A stretch of DNA of 16,334 nucleotides from Thermoplasmatales archaeon (GCA_011049295.1 DSCA01000206.1:1-16334), one strand, 5' to 3'; shown: positions 1-7,379, numbered from the stretch's first letter. Numbers and translations are program-made. Notes: generated by a model from the sequence alone, not told the origin.

Positions 1-62
1 CCTCTAGGTTACCCGCCCCAAGGGGCACCTAACCCTGGTTAGCACGGGGGGTTAGATGCCCC
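1..62 (-). ncRNA. Candidate structured RNA or structured 5' leader running off the left edge
   Basis: Read on the minus strand, GGGGCATCTAACCC (62-49) can pair with GGGTTAGGTGCCCC (35-22), giving a 14-bp stem with one G-U wobble and a 13-nt loop. A TATA-like box at 95-86 predicts a start at about 62-65, which is the first base of this stem. The 3' half of the stem can instead pair with the next segment: GCCCC with GGGGC (26-15), then TAGGT with ACCTA (31-27 with 9-5). The two hairpins are therefore mutually exclusive. All three plus-strand frames are closed here. The only open minus-strand start is a GTG at 28 inside the stem, so I treat the stretch as noncoding. It could be the 5' end of a stable RNA or a regulatory leader of a gene outside the window. 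I could not match it to SRP RNA, RNase P RNA or tRNA. Confidence 0.35.
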
Positions 63-85
63 TGCTACACGTACATGCCGGAATC

Positions 86-95
86 GTTTTTATAG
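86..95 (-). promoter_or_regulatory. TATA-like promoter element, leftward
   Basis: On the minus strand the sequence is CTATAAAAAC, preceded by a purine-rich GGAAACCAAA that could serve as the BRE. The box centre lies about 26 bp upstream of the first base of the hairpin at 62. It sits just past the stop codon of the leftward peptidase gene, so it more likely starts a new transcription unit than ends the old one. Confidence 0.45.
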
Positions 96-112
96 TTTGG
101 TTTCCGTCCCGT

Positions 113-1888
113 TCACATCCAGGTCCAGATGCGCAGCTGGGCGGAGCCCGTGTTGCCGGCCCGGTCCACGGCCCGTACCTCCAGCCGGTGGGGACCGAAG
201 GAGGCATTGGACCAGTGCCATTCAAAAGAGGTGGCAGACGTGGTGGTTACGTAACGCCCGTCCACATAGTACTCGATGTGCTCCACGCCGGCGATGTCGT
301 CGCTGGCCGTGGCAGTGACGGTGATGCCCCCGATGACGATGGTTCCCCAGGGAAGCATACGTTTTTCCTGGTCGAAGAAGTAAAACCGGTGCCGCTCGGG
401 CCGGGTGATGGACACCGACGGCGGGGTGCCATCAATGTACACCCGGGAGGTGCTGGTTCCCTGGTTGCCCTCGGCGTCGGTCACGGTCAGTTTTACCCGG
501 TAAATGCCCTCCTCAGCATAGATGTGGGTGGGGGAGGCGCCGGTGGCAGTGCCGCCGTCGCCGAACTCCCAGTGGTAGGAGGTCAGGGGGGCCATAAATC
601 CGGTGCTGGCCGTGGCATCGAAGGCGATGGCGTCACCTGCCTTTCCGTAGTAGGGGCCGCCCATTCTGGCGACGGCCGGGGAAAAATCGACGTACAGAAG
701 GTAATGCTCAATCATGCAGTCGCCGTAGGCAATTCTGAAGTAGCCATCCTCTCCCCACTCGGGACCCCAGCTGTTTTTGACTATCCAGCATCCCTGCTGA
801 TCGTCGTATCCCACGATGACCACCTGGTGGTTGATGTCGCTGGTGGTCTCCTCTCCCGGGTGCTCGTACACGCCGCCGGTATAGGAGCCGAAGCCGCTCA
901 TGACCGCCATCTCTGCCACCAGCGGCCCGTGGTCTATGAGCGCCGCTTTCAGCTCCTCCCGCTCCGGACTACGAAGGGAGCCGTACCTGGTGATGGGAAT
1001 CAGCTGCCGGCGCCAGTCCCCACATTTGTCGTCGCAGGGAACGTTGTCGTTGGCCTGGTAGGGAAAACAGGATTCAATGATGGCTCCACCGCTCCGCTGG
1101 ATGTAGCTGTAGGCCCAGAAGGCGTTCCACCCGCTGCACCCGCCGCTGCCCGCCGGGCAGGAGAGCAGGTACTGCTCGGAGAGGTCCAGGTCAATGTCCG
1201 GGTGGTGCGAGCGAATGTTGATGATGGCCTCCAGGGCCCCCATGGCCGCAAAGCCCCAGCAGCTGCCGCAGGGGCCCTGATTCTTGACCGGGGTCGTCCA
1301 GTCGCCAGTGATTCCCTGATAGGTGGCGGACCGCCAGTCCCATCGGGTAGGCGTCTCGCTGGAGGATACCAGAACGGAAATGTCCGTGGGCTCAATCTCG
1401 GCGGCGGCCAGAGAGATGCATCCCGTGCCCTGCAGGCCGGCCGGAGCGGGGGTGCTTTCCACGGGTAGGGAATGCTCTTTCCATCCGACTATGCCGCCCT
1501 CTAAAACCCGGGTGGTGAGACCGTAGGAGGACAGGCGCCGGGCTGCAAACATGGCCTGTATCTCATCTGCGCCGTAAACGATGACCATGGCCGATGCGTA
1601 TTCCCGGAGGTCGTTGTCGAGGCAGGAGCCACACAGGAGAGTAGTCAGGGGAATACATATGGCGCCGGCTATGTGCTCCTGCTGAAACGTCGCCGCATCC
1701 CGTACGTCGAATACCATGGCATGGGAGGTACGGGTCGCCCTCCATGCATCCAGTGGAGACAGGGAATGGATGTCGCCGGGGCCGGAGGGAGACAACGACA
1801 CAGGGAACGGGGTGGTCCCGGCGGCGGTGGCCAAAAACAAAAGCGCTACCAGTCCTGCACAGAGAACCCGGAGGGAGGGAGACGTCAT
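113..1888 (-). CDS. Secreted papain-like (C1A) cysteine peptidase with N-terminal rhodanese-like, PKD and Ig-like domains
   Basis: This is a predicted extracellular cysteine endopeptidase of 591 residues. An N-terminal hydrophobic segment (residues 7-24) is a signal peptide. Residues 37-146 resemble a rhodanese domain (VFDVRDAATF, EHIAGA, GG..GW), but the catalytic loop reads VIVYG where active enzymes have VVYC, so Gly106 replaces the active cysteine. The C1A core follows: oxyanion Gln204 in KNQGPCGSCW, nucleophile Cys210, His354 in INHQVVIVGY and Asn372 in KNSWG. A PKD domain (about 405-486, WEFGDG, YRVKLTVTD) and an Ig-like domain (487-591) end the protein. No I29-type papain propeptide is visible; the rhodanese-like domain occupies that place. 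A second in-frame ATG at 1900 exists, but a TATA box at 1913-1919 predicts a start near 1890, favouring a leaderless start at 1888. The C-terminal domain recurs in two other secreted proteins of this window. Confidence 0.9.
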   Translation of the reverse strand: MTSPSLRVLCAGLVALLFLATAAGTTPFPVSLSPSGPGDIHSLSPLDAWRATRTSHAMVFDVRDAATFQQEHIAGAICIPLTTLLCGSCLDNDLREYASAMVIVYGADEIQAMFAARRLSSYGLTTRVLEGGIVGWKEHSLPVESTPAPAGLQGTGCISLAAAEIEPTDISVLVSSSETPTRWDWRSATYQGITGDWTTPVKNQGPCGSCWGFAAMGALEAIINIRSHHPDIDLDLSEQYLLSCPAGSGGCSGWNAFWAYSYIQRSGGAIIESCFPYQANDNVPCDDKCGDWRRQLIPITRYGSLRSPEREELKAALIDHGPLVAEMAVMSGFGSYTGGVYEHPGEETTSDINHQVVIVGYDDQQGCWIVKNSWGPEWGEDGYFRIAYGDCMIEHYLLYVDFSPAVARMGGPYYGKAGDAIAFDATASTGFMAPLTSYHWEFGDGGTATGASPTHIYAEEGIYRVKLTVTDAEGNQGTSTSRVYIDGTPPSVSITRPERHRFYFFDQEKRMLPWGTIVIGGITVTATASDDIAGVEHIEYYVDGRYVTTTSATSFEWHWSNASFGPHRLEVRAVDRAGNTGSAQLRIWTWM

Positions 1889-1912
1889 GGTAGTCAACAT
1901 AAGGCCATCTGT

Positions 1913-1919
1913 GATATAA
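1913..1919 (-). promoter_or_regulatory. TATA-like box of the C1A peptidase gene
   Basis: The minus strand reads CTTATATCAC across 1920-1911. The centre is about 26-28 bp from the ATG at 1888, the spacing of a leaderless archaeal transcript. No Shine-Dalgarno sequence precedes either candidate ATG. Confidence 0.5.
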
Positions 1920-1987
1920 GGTTATTGCCGTCGGTCTGCGAAATCATTATAGACGTCGAACCCATATACGCAGGATAGGGTCATGGA

Positions 1988-2095
1988 ATGGGCAGGCGAG
2001 ACCGTCTTAGCCCCGTGTCCCGTATCGCATATCGGTGCATCGCCAGTGGCCGGCGTCTGCCTCCCGCTGCCGGTGCGGTTTCGGTGTATACATGA
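1988..2095 (+). CDS. Candidate arginine-rich upstream reading frame overlapping the argS start
   Basis: A 35-codon frame opens with ATG at 1988 and closes with TGA at 2093-2095, so its stop overlaps the argS ATG (2092) as ATGA, the usual geometry of translational coupling. Seven of its 35 codons are arginine (residues 3, 4, 6, 12, 16, 22, 23), using AGG, CGA, CGT and CGG. A TATA-like CATTATAGAC at 1945-1954 would place a start at about 1975, just ahead of it, with a purine-rich stretch AGGATAGGG at 1972-1980. No equally well-placed box exists for a leaderless argS start. This could be a leader peptide sensing arginyl-tRNA supply, or a chance open frame in GC-rich DNA, where arginine codons are common. 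No homologue is recognised. Confidence 0.3.
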   Translation: MGRRDRLSPVSRIAYRCIASGRRLPPAAGAVSVYT

Positions 2096-3789
2096 CCTAT
2101 CCCTACACGGCCTTCAGAGAAGAGATACATACCGCCCTGGCCCGAGCCATCCGTAAGGAGTATGGGACGGATGTAGCCGTGCGGCTGGAGGCTCCGTCAG
2201 AGCATGCCGACGCAGCCTTTCCCTGCTTCCCCCTGGCCGGCGTGGCCAAAGCTTCACCCCGGGATATCGCCCGGCGGCTGGCGGCGGGCATGGAGGGAGA
2301 ATGGATTGACCGGGTGGAGGCGGTGAACGGCTATCTCAACTTTTTTATCTGCCCGGAGCAGCTGGGCAGGGAGGTGCTGAGCCTGGTGGATGCCATGGGA
2401 GACCGGTTTGGAGCCCTGGAGGACAGAGGGACATCGGTCATCGTGGAGCACACCTCGGCCAACCCCAACGGCCCGCTACACGTGGGGCGGGCCCGCAACC
2501 CCATCATCGGGGACACCCTGGCCCGCCTGTTTCGCTGGGCCGGCTACCGGGTGGAGACCCAGTTCTATGTGGACGACATGGGCAAACAGGTGGCCACCCT
2601 GCTGTGGGGCATCCGGAATCTGGACCTGAAGACCGAGGGAGACAAAGAGGACCACCGCCTGGTGGCCTACTACCAGCGGGCACACGCCCGGGCCGCCGAA
2701 GACGAGGAGGTGGACGAGCAGATAAAGGACATCATTCGGCGGTGTGAGGAGGGAGACCCGGAAGCCCTGGGAGCAGTCAAGGAGGCCTACCGGGGCGTGC
2801 TCGCCGGCATACTGCAAAGCCTGGAGCGCATCAACATCTCCATCGACAGTTTCGTGGAGGAGTCCCGATTTGTCAGAGAGGGAACCGTGCAGCAGGTCAT
2901 CCAGAGGCTGCAGGAGAGCCCCTACGCCGGTCGGGAGGGCGGAGCCCTCTATCTGGATCTGGAGCCTTTCGGCGTCCACGGCCGCAACAAAAAGTTTTTC
3001 CTCACCCGCACCGATGGCACCTCGCTGTACGCCACCCGGGACATCGCCTATCACCTGTGGAAGGCGCAGCAGGCCGACAGGCTGGTAAACGTTCTGGGCG
3101 AGGACCACAAACTGGAGGCCCAGCTGGTGGAGATAGCGCTCACCATTCTGGAGACCACGGTGCCCGTTCCCGTCTTCTACTCCTTCGTGTCTCTACCCGA
3201 GGGAAAAATGTCCACGCGGAGGGGACGGGTGGTCCACCTGGACGACCTCATCGAGGAGGCCGTGGAGCGCGCCCACCGGGAGGTAAAAAAACGCCGGGAG
3301 GTGCCCGAGGAAACGGCGCGGCATATCGCCGAAAAGGTGGGCACCGGCGCCATTCGCTACAACATAGTCAAGGTGCGACCGGAGAAGGCCATAACCTTCC
3401 GGTGGGAGGATGCCCTGAATTTCGAGGGCCAGTCTGCGCCCTTCATCCAGTATGCTCACGCCCGCTGCTGCTCCATTCTCCGCAAGGCCGGGGATGCCGG
3501 GGTCAGCCCGCTGCCGGGCTCCGGCTTTGACCACCTGCAGGAGATACGTCTGCTCAAAACCATTGCTCTGTTTCCCGATGTCGTGGAGAGCAGCAGCCAG
3601 AGCTGCAATCCGGCCGCCCTGGCCGAATACGCCCATACCCTGGCTGCCGACTTCAACCTTTTTTACCGCGACTGCCAGGTGCTGGGCAGCGACCGGGAGG
3701 AACAGCGGCTGGCCCTGGTGCGGGCCACGCAGATTACCCTGCGCAACGCCCTGGAGTTGCTGGGCATCGCCGCCCTGGAAGAGATGTAA
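2092..3789 (+). CDS. argS: Arginine--tRNA ligase
   Basis: This class I aminoacyl-tRNA synthetase charges tRNA-Arg with arginine in the cytoplasm. The 565-residue length is normal for the family. The N-terminal additional domain (about 1-105) precedes the HIGH-type motif, here HVGR at 130-133 within ANPNGPLHVGR. TSLYATRDIAY (about 310-320) is an ArgRS signature, and the KMSKS-type loop is KMSTR at 372-376. The C-terminal DALR anticodon-binding domain (about 440-565) contains QYAHARCCSILR and ends in LRNALELLGI. The ATG at 2092 is chosen because the frame upstream (from a GTG at 2035) does not look like ArgRS, while MTYPYTAFREEI does. No clear ribosome-binding site precedes it, and the start overlaps the stop of a short arginine-rich frame. 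The gene is tail to tail with asnS, two bases apart. Confidence 0.97.
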   Translation: MTYPYTAFREEIHTALARAIRKEYGTDVAVRLEAPSEHADAAFPCFPLAGVAKASPRDIARRLAAGMEGEWIDRVEAVNGYLNFFICPEQLGREVLSLVDAMGDRFGALEDRGTSVIVEHTSANPNGPLHVGRARNPIIGDTLARLFRWAGYRVETQFYVDDMGKQVATLLWGIRNLDLKTEGDKEDHRLVAYYQRAHARAAEDEEVDEQIKDIIRRCEEGDPEALGAVKEAYRGVLAGILQSLERINISIDSFVEESRFVREGTVQQVIQRLQESPYAGREGGALYLDLEPFGVHGRNKKFFLTRTDGTSLYATRDIAYHLWKAQQADRLVNVLGEDHKLEAQLVEIALTILETTVPVPVFYSFVSLPEGKMSTRRGRVVHLDDLIEEAVERAHREVKKRREVPEETARHIAEKVGTGAIRYNIVKVRPEKAITFRWEDALNFEGQSAPFIQYAHARCCSILRKAGDAGVSPLPGSGFDHLQEIRLLKTIALFPDVVESSSQSCNPAALAEYAHTLAADFNLFYRDCQVLGSDREEQRLALVRATQITLRNALELLGIAALEEM

Positions 3790-3791
3790 CT

Positions 3792-5090
3792 CTAGGGGGA
3801 CTTGCGGGTGACCGTACGGGGAAAAGCAATGGCGTCCTTGATGTTGTCCAGGGCGCAGATCCAGGCCAGCAGGCGCTCCACACCCACCCCGTATCCAGAG
3901 TGAGGCACCGAGCCGTAACGGCGCAGGTCCAGGTACCACTCGTAGTTGCGGGGGTCCTCGCCCTGCTGCTCCAGGGACTCCATGAGCTCCTCTATGTCTG
4001 TGGAGCGCTGGCTGCCGCCCACGATTTCCCCGTAGCCCTCGGGGGCCAGCATGTCGAAGCACAGGGCCTCATCCGGGTGCTGGGGGTCGCGGGGCTTGTA
4101 GAAGGCCATGGTTTCCTTGGGGTAGTGGGTGACCACCACCGGGGTGTCAAAGTGCCTCATCAGCTCCTCCTCCTCCAGGGTGCGCAGGTCCTTGCCGAAG
4201 GGCACGTCCATTCCGTGCTCGGCCAGAACCTCCAGGGCCTCCCGGTACTTGATGGTGGGCCATTCCTTGTCCAGCAGGGCACGGAGAATCTCCGGGTCCC
4301 GGCCCAGGTACGCCAAATCCCGCTCGTGGTGCTCCAGCACCCGCCGGAGAACAAATTTTATTTCGTCCTTGGCGTACTGGGTGGCCTCGTCCAGCTCCAT
4401 CCAGGCTGCCTCCATCTCCGCCATCCAGAACTCGCTCAGGTGGCGGCTGGTCTTGGACCTCTCAGCCCGGAAGGTGGGAGCCACGTCGTAGACCCTCTCC
4501 AGGGCAAACACGGCCGCCTCTGCGTACAACTGCCAGGATTGGGAGAGATAGGTGGTATCCCCGTAATACTTCACCTCAAAAAGGGTGGCTCCGCCCTCGC
4601 ACTGGCTGGGCTGCAGTATGGGGGGATGAAACTCGTAGAACCCCCGGCTGCGGAAAAACTCGTGGATGGCCCCCACCACGGTGTGGCGAATCTTCATGAT
4701 GGTGGTCAGCCGGCGGCTGCGCAGCCACAGGTGCCGGTTGTCCAGGAGAAACTCCGTGCTGTGGTCCTCGGTGATGGGGAAATCCTCGGCAAACTGGATG
4801 ACCCTGAAGGAGGTGGCATGGATTTCACGGCCTCCAGGGGCCCGCTCGTCCTCATGAATGAGACCCTCGATGTCCACCGAGGACTCGATGAGCGCCTTTT
4901 GCGCCCCGGCAAACTCCTCGTCGGGGAGACGCTCTTTTTCCGCCACCACCTGGATGATGGTGCTCTCGTCGCGCACCACCACGAAGGCCAGCTTGCCGCT
5001 GCTCCGGGTCCGGTAAATCCAGCCCCTGATGTGTACTGGCTCGCCTTCGCTTTTCTGCAGTGCGTGGGCAATTTTTTGATAGTCCGCCAT
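3792..5090 (-). CDS. asnS: Asparagine--tRNA ligase (archaeal type)
   Basis: This class IIb synthetase of 432 residues charges tRNA-Asn directly. An OB-fold anticodon-binding domain (about 1-105, VHIRGWIYRTRSSGKLAFVVVRD) precedes the catalytic core with motif 2 (FRAERSKTSRHLSEFW) and motif 3 (GVGVERLLAWICALDNIKDA, then FPRT). AsnRS is preferred over the related archaeal AspRS because of the PVVVTHYPKETMAFY and DMLAPEGYGEIVGGSQR segments, which are typical of AsnRS. The ATG at 5090 begins MADYQKIAHAL. An in-frame ATG at 5114 would add eight residues, but an AT-rich tract at 5113-5123 is better placed as the promoter for a start at 5090. The open frame continues upstream to 5933, but that part is antisense to the nuclease gene and does not resemble AsnRS. 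Having AsnRS means this organism need not rely wholly on transamidation for Asn-tRNA. Confidence 0.93.
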   Translation of the reverse strand: MADYQKIAHALQKSEGEPVHIRGWIYRTRSSGKLAFVVVRDESTIIQVVAEKERLPDEEFAGAQKALIESSVDIEGLIHEDERAPGGREIHATSFRVIQFAEDFPITEDHSTEFLLDNRHLWLRSRRLTTIMKIRHTVVGAIHEFFRSRGFYEFHPPILQPSQCEGGATLFEVKYYGDTTYLSQSWQLYAEAAVFALERVYDVAPTFRAERSKTSRHLSEFWMAEMEAAWMELDEATQYAKDEIKFVLRRVLEHHERDLAYLGRDPEILRALLDKEWPTIKYREALEVLAEHGMDVPFGKDLRTLEEEELMRHFDTPVVVTHYPKETMAFYKPRDPQHPDEALCFDMLAPEGYGEIVGGSQRSTDIEELMESLEQQGEDPRNYEWYLDLRRYGSVPHSGYGVGVERLLAWICALDNIKDAIAFPRTVTRKSP

Positions 5091-5112
5091 GGATACTGAA
5101 AGATGGCGGTGC

Positions 5113-5123
5113 ATAAATTTTTT
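5113..5123. promoter_or_regulatory. AT-rich core of the divergent asnS / nuclease intergenic region
   Basis: The 75-bp gap between asnS (start 5090) and the nuclease gene (start 5166) contains ATAAATTTTTT at 5113-5123. On the minus strand it reads AAAAAATTTAT, about 26 bp upstream of the asnS ATG. On the plus strand it lies about 45 bp before the nuclease ATG. A further ATATG-containing stretch at about 5138-5143 could also contribute. Which element drives which gene is not settled by sequence alone. Confidence 0.35.
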
Positions 5124-5165
5124 GCGCAGGGTAAAGGATATGTAGGTTGACCGGTATGTGCATGC

Positions 5166-6359
5166 ATGGCCAGTGCCTATTCCCCATCCCGGATTGCCAC
5201 CTACGAGAACTGCCCCCTGAAGTTCAAGTTCCGATACGTGGACCGGCGTCCGGCGCTGCGGGGCACCATCGAGGCCTTTCTGGGCCAGCGCGTGCACGAG
5301 GCGCTGGAAAAGGTGTACAGGGACCGACAGTTTCACAAGGAGGTGTCCCTGGACGAGGTGCTGGATTTTTACCGACAGCGCTGGGACCGGGAGATGGACG
5401 ACACCATCTGCGTGGTCAAGGAGGGATACAGCCCGGACAACTATCGTCGCATGGGGGAGGAATACCTGCATCAGTACTACCGCCGCTACCACCCCTTTGA
5501 CCAGGGTACCACCATCGCCCTGGAGAAACTGGTCAGCCTGCCCATCGGCGAGGGCTACACCGTTCGGGGATACATCGACCGTCTCACAGAAAAAGACGGC
5601 GTGTACGAGGTACACGACTACAAGACCTCCCTCACCCTGCCCACCCAGGAGGATCTGGCCACGGACCGCCAGCTGCCCCTGTATGCCCTGGCCGTCAAGC
5701 ACCTGTATGACGACGCAGAGCAACTGGAGATGGTATGGCACTACGTGGCCTTCGACAAGGAGCTCCGCCTTTCCACCCAGCCGGACAGGCTGGAGAGCGT
5801 ACGCCAGGAGACCCTGGCCAAAATCAGGGAAATTGAGCAGGCCATCGCCCGGGAGGAGTTTCCGCCCCGCCAGTCCGCCCTCTGCCCCTACTGCGAGTAC
5901 CAGGAGCTGTGCCCCCTGTTCAAGCATCAGCACCGGCTGGAGCAGCTACCCCCTGCGGAGGCCCGGTGCGAGGACGGACGGACCCTGGTCAACCGCTACG
6001 TGGAGGTGGACAGCAAAATCAAGGAGCTGGAGCGCATTAAGGAGAGCCTGAAGGAGCAGCTGGTGACCTATGCGGAGGAAAACGACCTGCAGCTCGTCTA
6101 CGGCACCAGCCAGATTGCCAATGTCAGGGTGTACAGGAACGCCTGGTTCCCGGGAGTTAAGGACCCGCGACGGAACGACCTGGAGGACCTCCTGCGGGGG
6201 CAGAACCTGTATCAGAGGTTCAGCCAGCTGGATGTCATTGCCCTGTCCAAGGCCTACGAGCGGGGTCAGTTCCCGCAGCCCGTACAGGAGCGGCTGGCGG
6301 ACTTCGCGACCACCAAAACGGTGACCCGAATCTATCTGCGCCAGAGAGAGGAGGAGTGA
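5166..6359 (+). CDS. PD-(D/E)XK nuclease with a predicted Fe-S cluster (RecB/AddB/Cas4-like)
   Basis: A 397-residue predicted DNA nuclease. The N-terminal YSPSRIATYENCPLKFKFRY with Cys16, His44 in GQRVHEALE, Asp138 in RGYIDRL, the catalytic pair Asp151/Lys153 in VHDYKTS, and Gln169/Tyr173 in RQLPLYALA follow the order of RecB-family nucleases. Cys240, Cys243 and Cys249 (CPYCEYQELCP) together with Cys16 form the four-cysteine pattern that holds a 4Fe-4S cluster in AddB and Cas4. Residues about 270-310 are rich in E, K and L and look like a coiled coil, followed by a C-terminal domain (about 315-397) that I do not recognise. No helicase domain and no cas gene are adjacent, so the partner is unknown. 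A general repair or recombination role is inferred. The next gene starts two bases after the stop, so they are co-transcribed. Confidence 0.85.
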   Translation: MASAYSPSRIATYENCPLKFKFRYVDRRPALRGTIEAFLGQRVHEALEKVYRDRQFHKEVSLDEVLDFYRQRWDREMDDTICVVKEGYSPDNYRRMGEEYLHQYYRRYHPFDQGTTIALEKLVSLPIGEGYTVRGYIDRLTEKDGVYEVHDYKTSLTLPTQEDLATDRQLPLYALAVKHLYDDAEQLEMVWHYVAFDKELRLSTQPDRLESVRQETLAKIREIEQAIAREEFPPRQSALCPYCEYQELCPLFKHQHRLEQLPPAEARCEDGRTLVNRYVEVDSKIKELERIKESLKEQLVTYAEENDLQLVYGTSQIANVRVYRNAWFPGVKDPRRNDLEDLLRGQNLYQRFSQLDVIALSKAYERGQFPQPVQERLADFATTKTVTRIYLRQREEE

Positions 6360-6360
6360 G

Positions 6361-6918
6361 ATGGCCTGGATACGAACCATTGGGGACGGCGAAGCCACGG
6401 GCCACGTCAGGAGCCTGTACCAGAAAATAGTCGGGCAGCGGGGAAAGCTGTCCAACATCATGAGGGTCCACAGCCTGTGCCCGGAGGCCCTGGCCGCCCA
6501 CCTCGAGCTCTACCAGGCCCTCATATTCGAAAGCGGCACCCTCACCCGGGAGGAGCGGGAGGCCATTGCCGTGGTGGTATCCGCGGCCAACGGCTGCCAG
6601 TACTGTCTGCGTCACCATGCGGCCGCCCTCCGCCACTACTGGAAAGACGAGGAAAGAGTGAAGCAGTTGGGCCAAGACAGAAGCTCTCTGGAACTTTCCT
6701 CCCGGTTGCGGGCCATGCTGGACTACGCAGAAAAATTGACGCTCACCCCCCACCTGATGCAAAAGGGGGATGTGGAGCGGCTGCACGCCGCCGGACTGAG
6801 GGACGAAGACGTTCTCACCCTCAGCCTGGTGGCCAGCTACTTTAACTTCGTGAACCGCATCGCCCTGGGATTGGGCGTGGAATGGACCCCGGACGAGGTA
6901 AACGGCTACCGATACTGA
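6361..6918 (+). CDS. AhpD-like carboxymuconolactone-decarboxylase-family protein (peroxidase-related)
   Basis: A 185-residue cytoplasmic protein of the alkylhydroperoxidase AhpD-like family. The signature is Glu67, Cys79-x-x-Cys82 (NGCQYCLRHH) and His86, which match the proton-relay glutamate, redox cysteine pair and histidine of AhpD-type peroxidases. Length and the C-terminal ASYFNFVNRIALGLGVE fit the uncharacterised peroxidase-related subgroup. Probable activity is thiol-dependent reduction of peroxides, with an unknown physiological reductant. The ATG sits one base after the nuclease stop codon, with GGAGG within the preceding codons acting as ribosome-binding site, so it is the second gene of an operon. 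A functional link to a Fe-S nuclease (protection from oxidation) is possible but not shown. It ends one base before the stop of the opposite-strand gene. Confidence 0.85.
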   Translation: MAWIRTIGDGEATGHVRSLYQKIVGQRGKLSNIMRVHSLCPEALAAHLELYQALIFESGTLTREEREAIAVVVSAANGCQYCLRHHAAALRHYWKDEERVKQLGQDRSSLELSSRLRAMLDYAEKLTLTPHLMQKGDVERLHAAGLRDEDVLTLSLVASYFNFVNRIALGLGVEWTPDEVNGYRY

Positions 6919-6919
6919 G

Positions 6920-7336
6920 TCACCACATTTTTAGCATTTCCAGCTCGGCAAAGTCCTCGTTGCCGGCGTTGTCGAAGGCGTAGGCCCGCAGCTTGCGCAG
7001 CCCCACCGACTGGTGTCCGGTCCACGTCCACACATAGGGTGCCTGGTGGTCAACGAAGTGCTGCTCTCCGTGACAGCCAAAGCCGATCCAGAATTCAACC
7101 CGGTCCATGCCAGATTGCCCGTCGGTTGCCGTGACCTGGGCAGTCACCGGGCCCACCACGATGGTACGGCCACCGGTGGGTAGCATCTCCCGGTCCCAGA
7201 CGTAGAGGTAGCCGGCTCGCGGCCTCTCGATGGCCACCGCGGGCGGCGTGGTATCGACCTGGGCAGCGGCGAGGAAGGCGGACAGAGTCAGGGCTGCACA
7301 CAGGCCAGCCATCACCACCGCAAAACGGAGCCTCAT
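6920..7336 (-). CDS. Small secreted single-domain Ig-like protein
   Basis: A 138-residue protein made of a signal peptide (1-25, hydrophobic with AAAQ at the likely cleavage site) and one Ig-like domain. The domain runs from TTPPAVAIERP to the C-terminus and contains YLYVWDREMLP, GGRTIVVGPVTAQVTATD, MDRVEFWIG and AYAFDNAGNEDFAE. These match, in order, the C-terminal domains of the C1A peptidase and the M28 peptidase in this window, so it is effectively a free-standing copy of that module. It carries no catalytic motif, no transmembrane anchor and a single cysteine in the mature part. The start at 7336 has a TATA box at 7358-7365 (leaderless spacing) and also a GGAG a few bases upstream. It is divergent from the M28 gene. 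A role in binding a substrate or the cell surface is inference. Confidence 0.8.
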   Translation of the reverse strand: MRLRFAVVMAGLCAALTLSAFLAAAQVDTTPPAVAIERPRAGYLYVWDREMLPTGGRTIVVGPVTAQVTATDGQSGMDRVEFWIGFGCHGEQHFVDHQAPYVWTWTGHQSVGLRKLRAYAFDNAGNEDFAELEMLKMW

Positions 7337-7357
7337 GTCTCCTGAACCTGGAACCCC

Positions 7358-7365
7358 ATTATAAA
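7358..7365 (-). promoter_or_regulatory. TATA-like box of the small Ig-like protein gene
   Basis: The minus strand reads ACGTTTATAATGG across this site. Its centre is about 26 bp from the ATG at 7336. It overlaps the palindrome AAACGTTT (7363-7370), which lies between two divergent promoters for two secreted proteins and could be an operator. The same ACGTTTATA core occurs in the sulfotransferase promoter. Confidence 0.5.
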
Positions 7366-7379
7366 CGTTTAGCCCATAA

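Noticed and set aside
1..62. GGTTAG repeats as a telomere-like or CRISPR-like array
   Set aside because: The four copies are in mixed orientation with irregular spacing and are explained by hairpin pairing. There are no repeat-spacer units.
56..1468. Long open frame on the plus strand opposite the C1A peptidase
   Set aside because: It is glycine-, valine- and proline-rich with no recognisable domain, and is the antisense shadow of a peptidase whose catalytic residues and domains are clear on the other strand.
2035..2091. Upstream GTG start for argS
   Set aside because: The added 19 residues do not resemble an ArgRS N-terminus, while the ATG at 2092 gives the expected beginning and length.
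1901..2091. tRNA gene in the 190-bp gap before argS
   Set aside because: No T-loop GTTCRA motif, acceptor stem or anticodon arm could be found.
3193..4062. Minus-strand frame spanning the argS/asnS junction
   Set aside because: It lies across two genes with strong family motifs in other frames and has the biased composition of a shadow frame.
5091..5933. In-frame extension of asnS to about 713 residues
   Set aside because: The extra part is antisense to the nuclease gene, has no AsnRS similarity, and crosses the divergent promoter region. The protein from 5090 is the normal AsnRS length.
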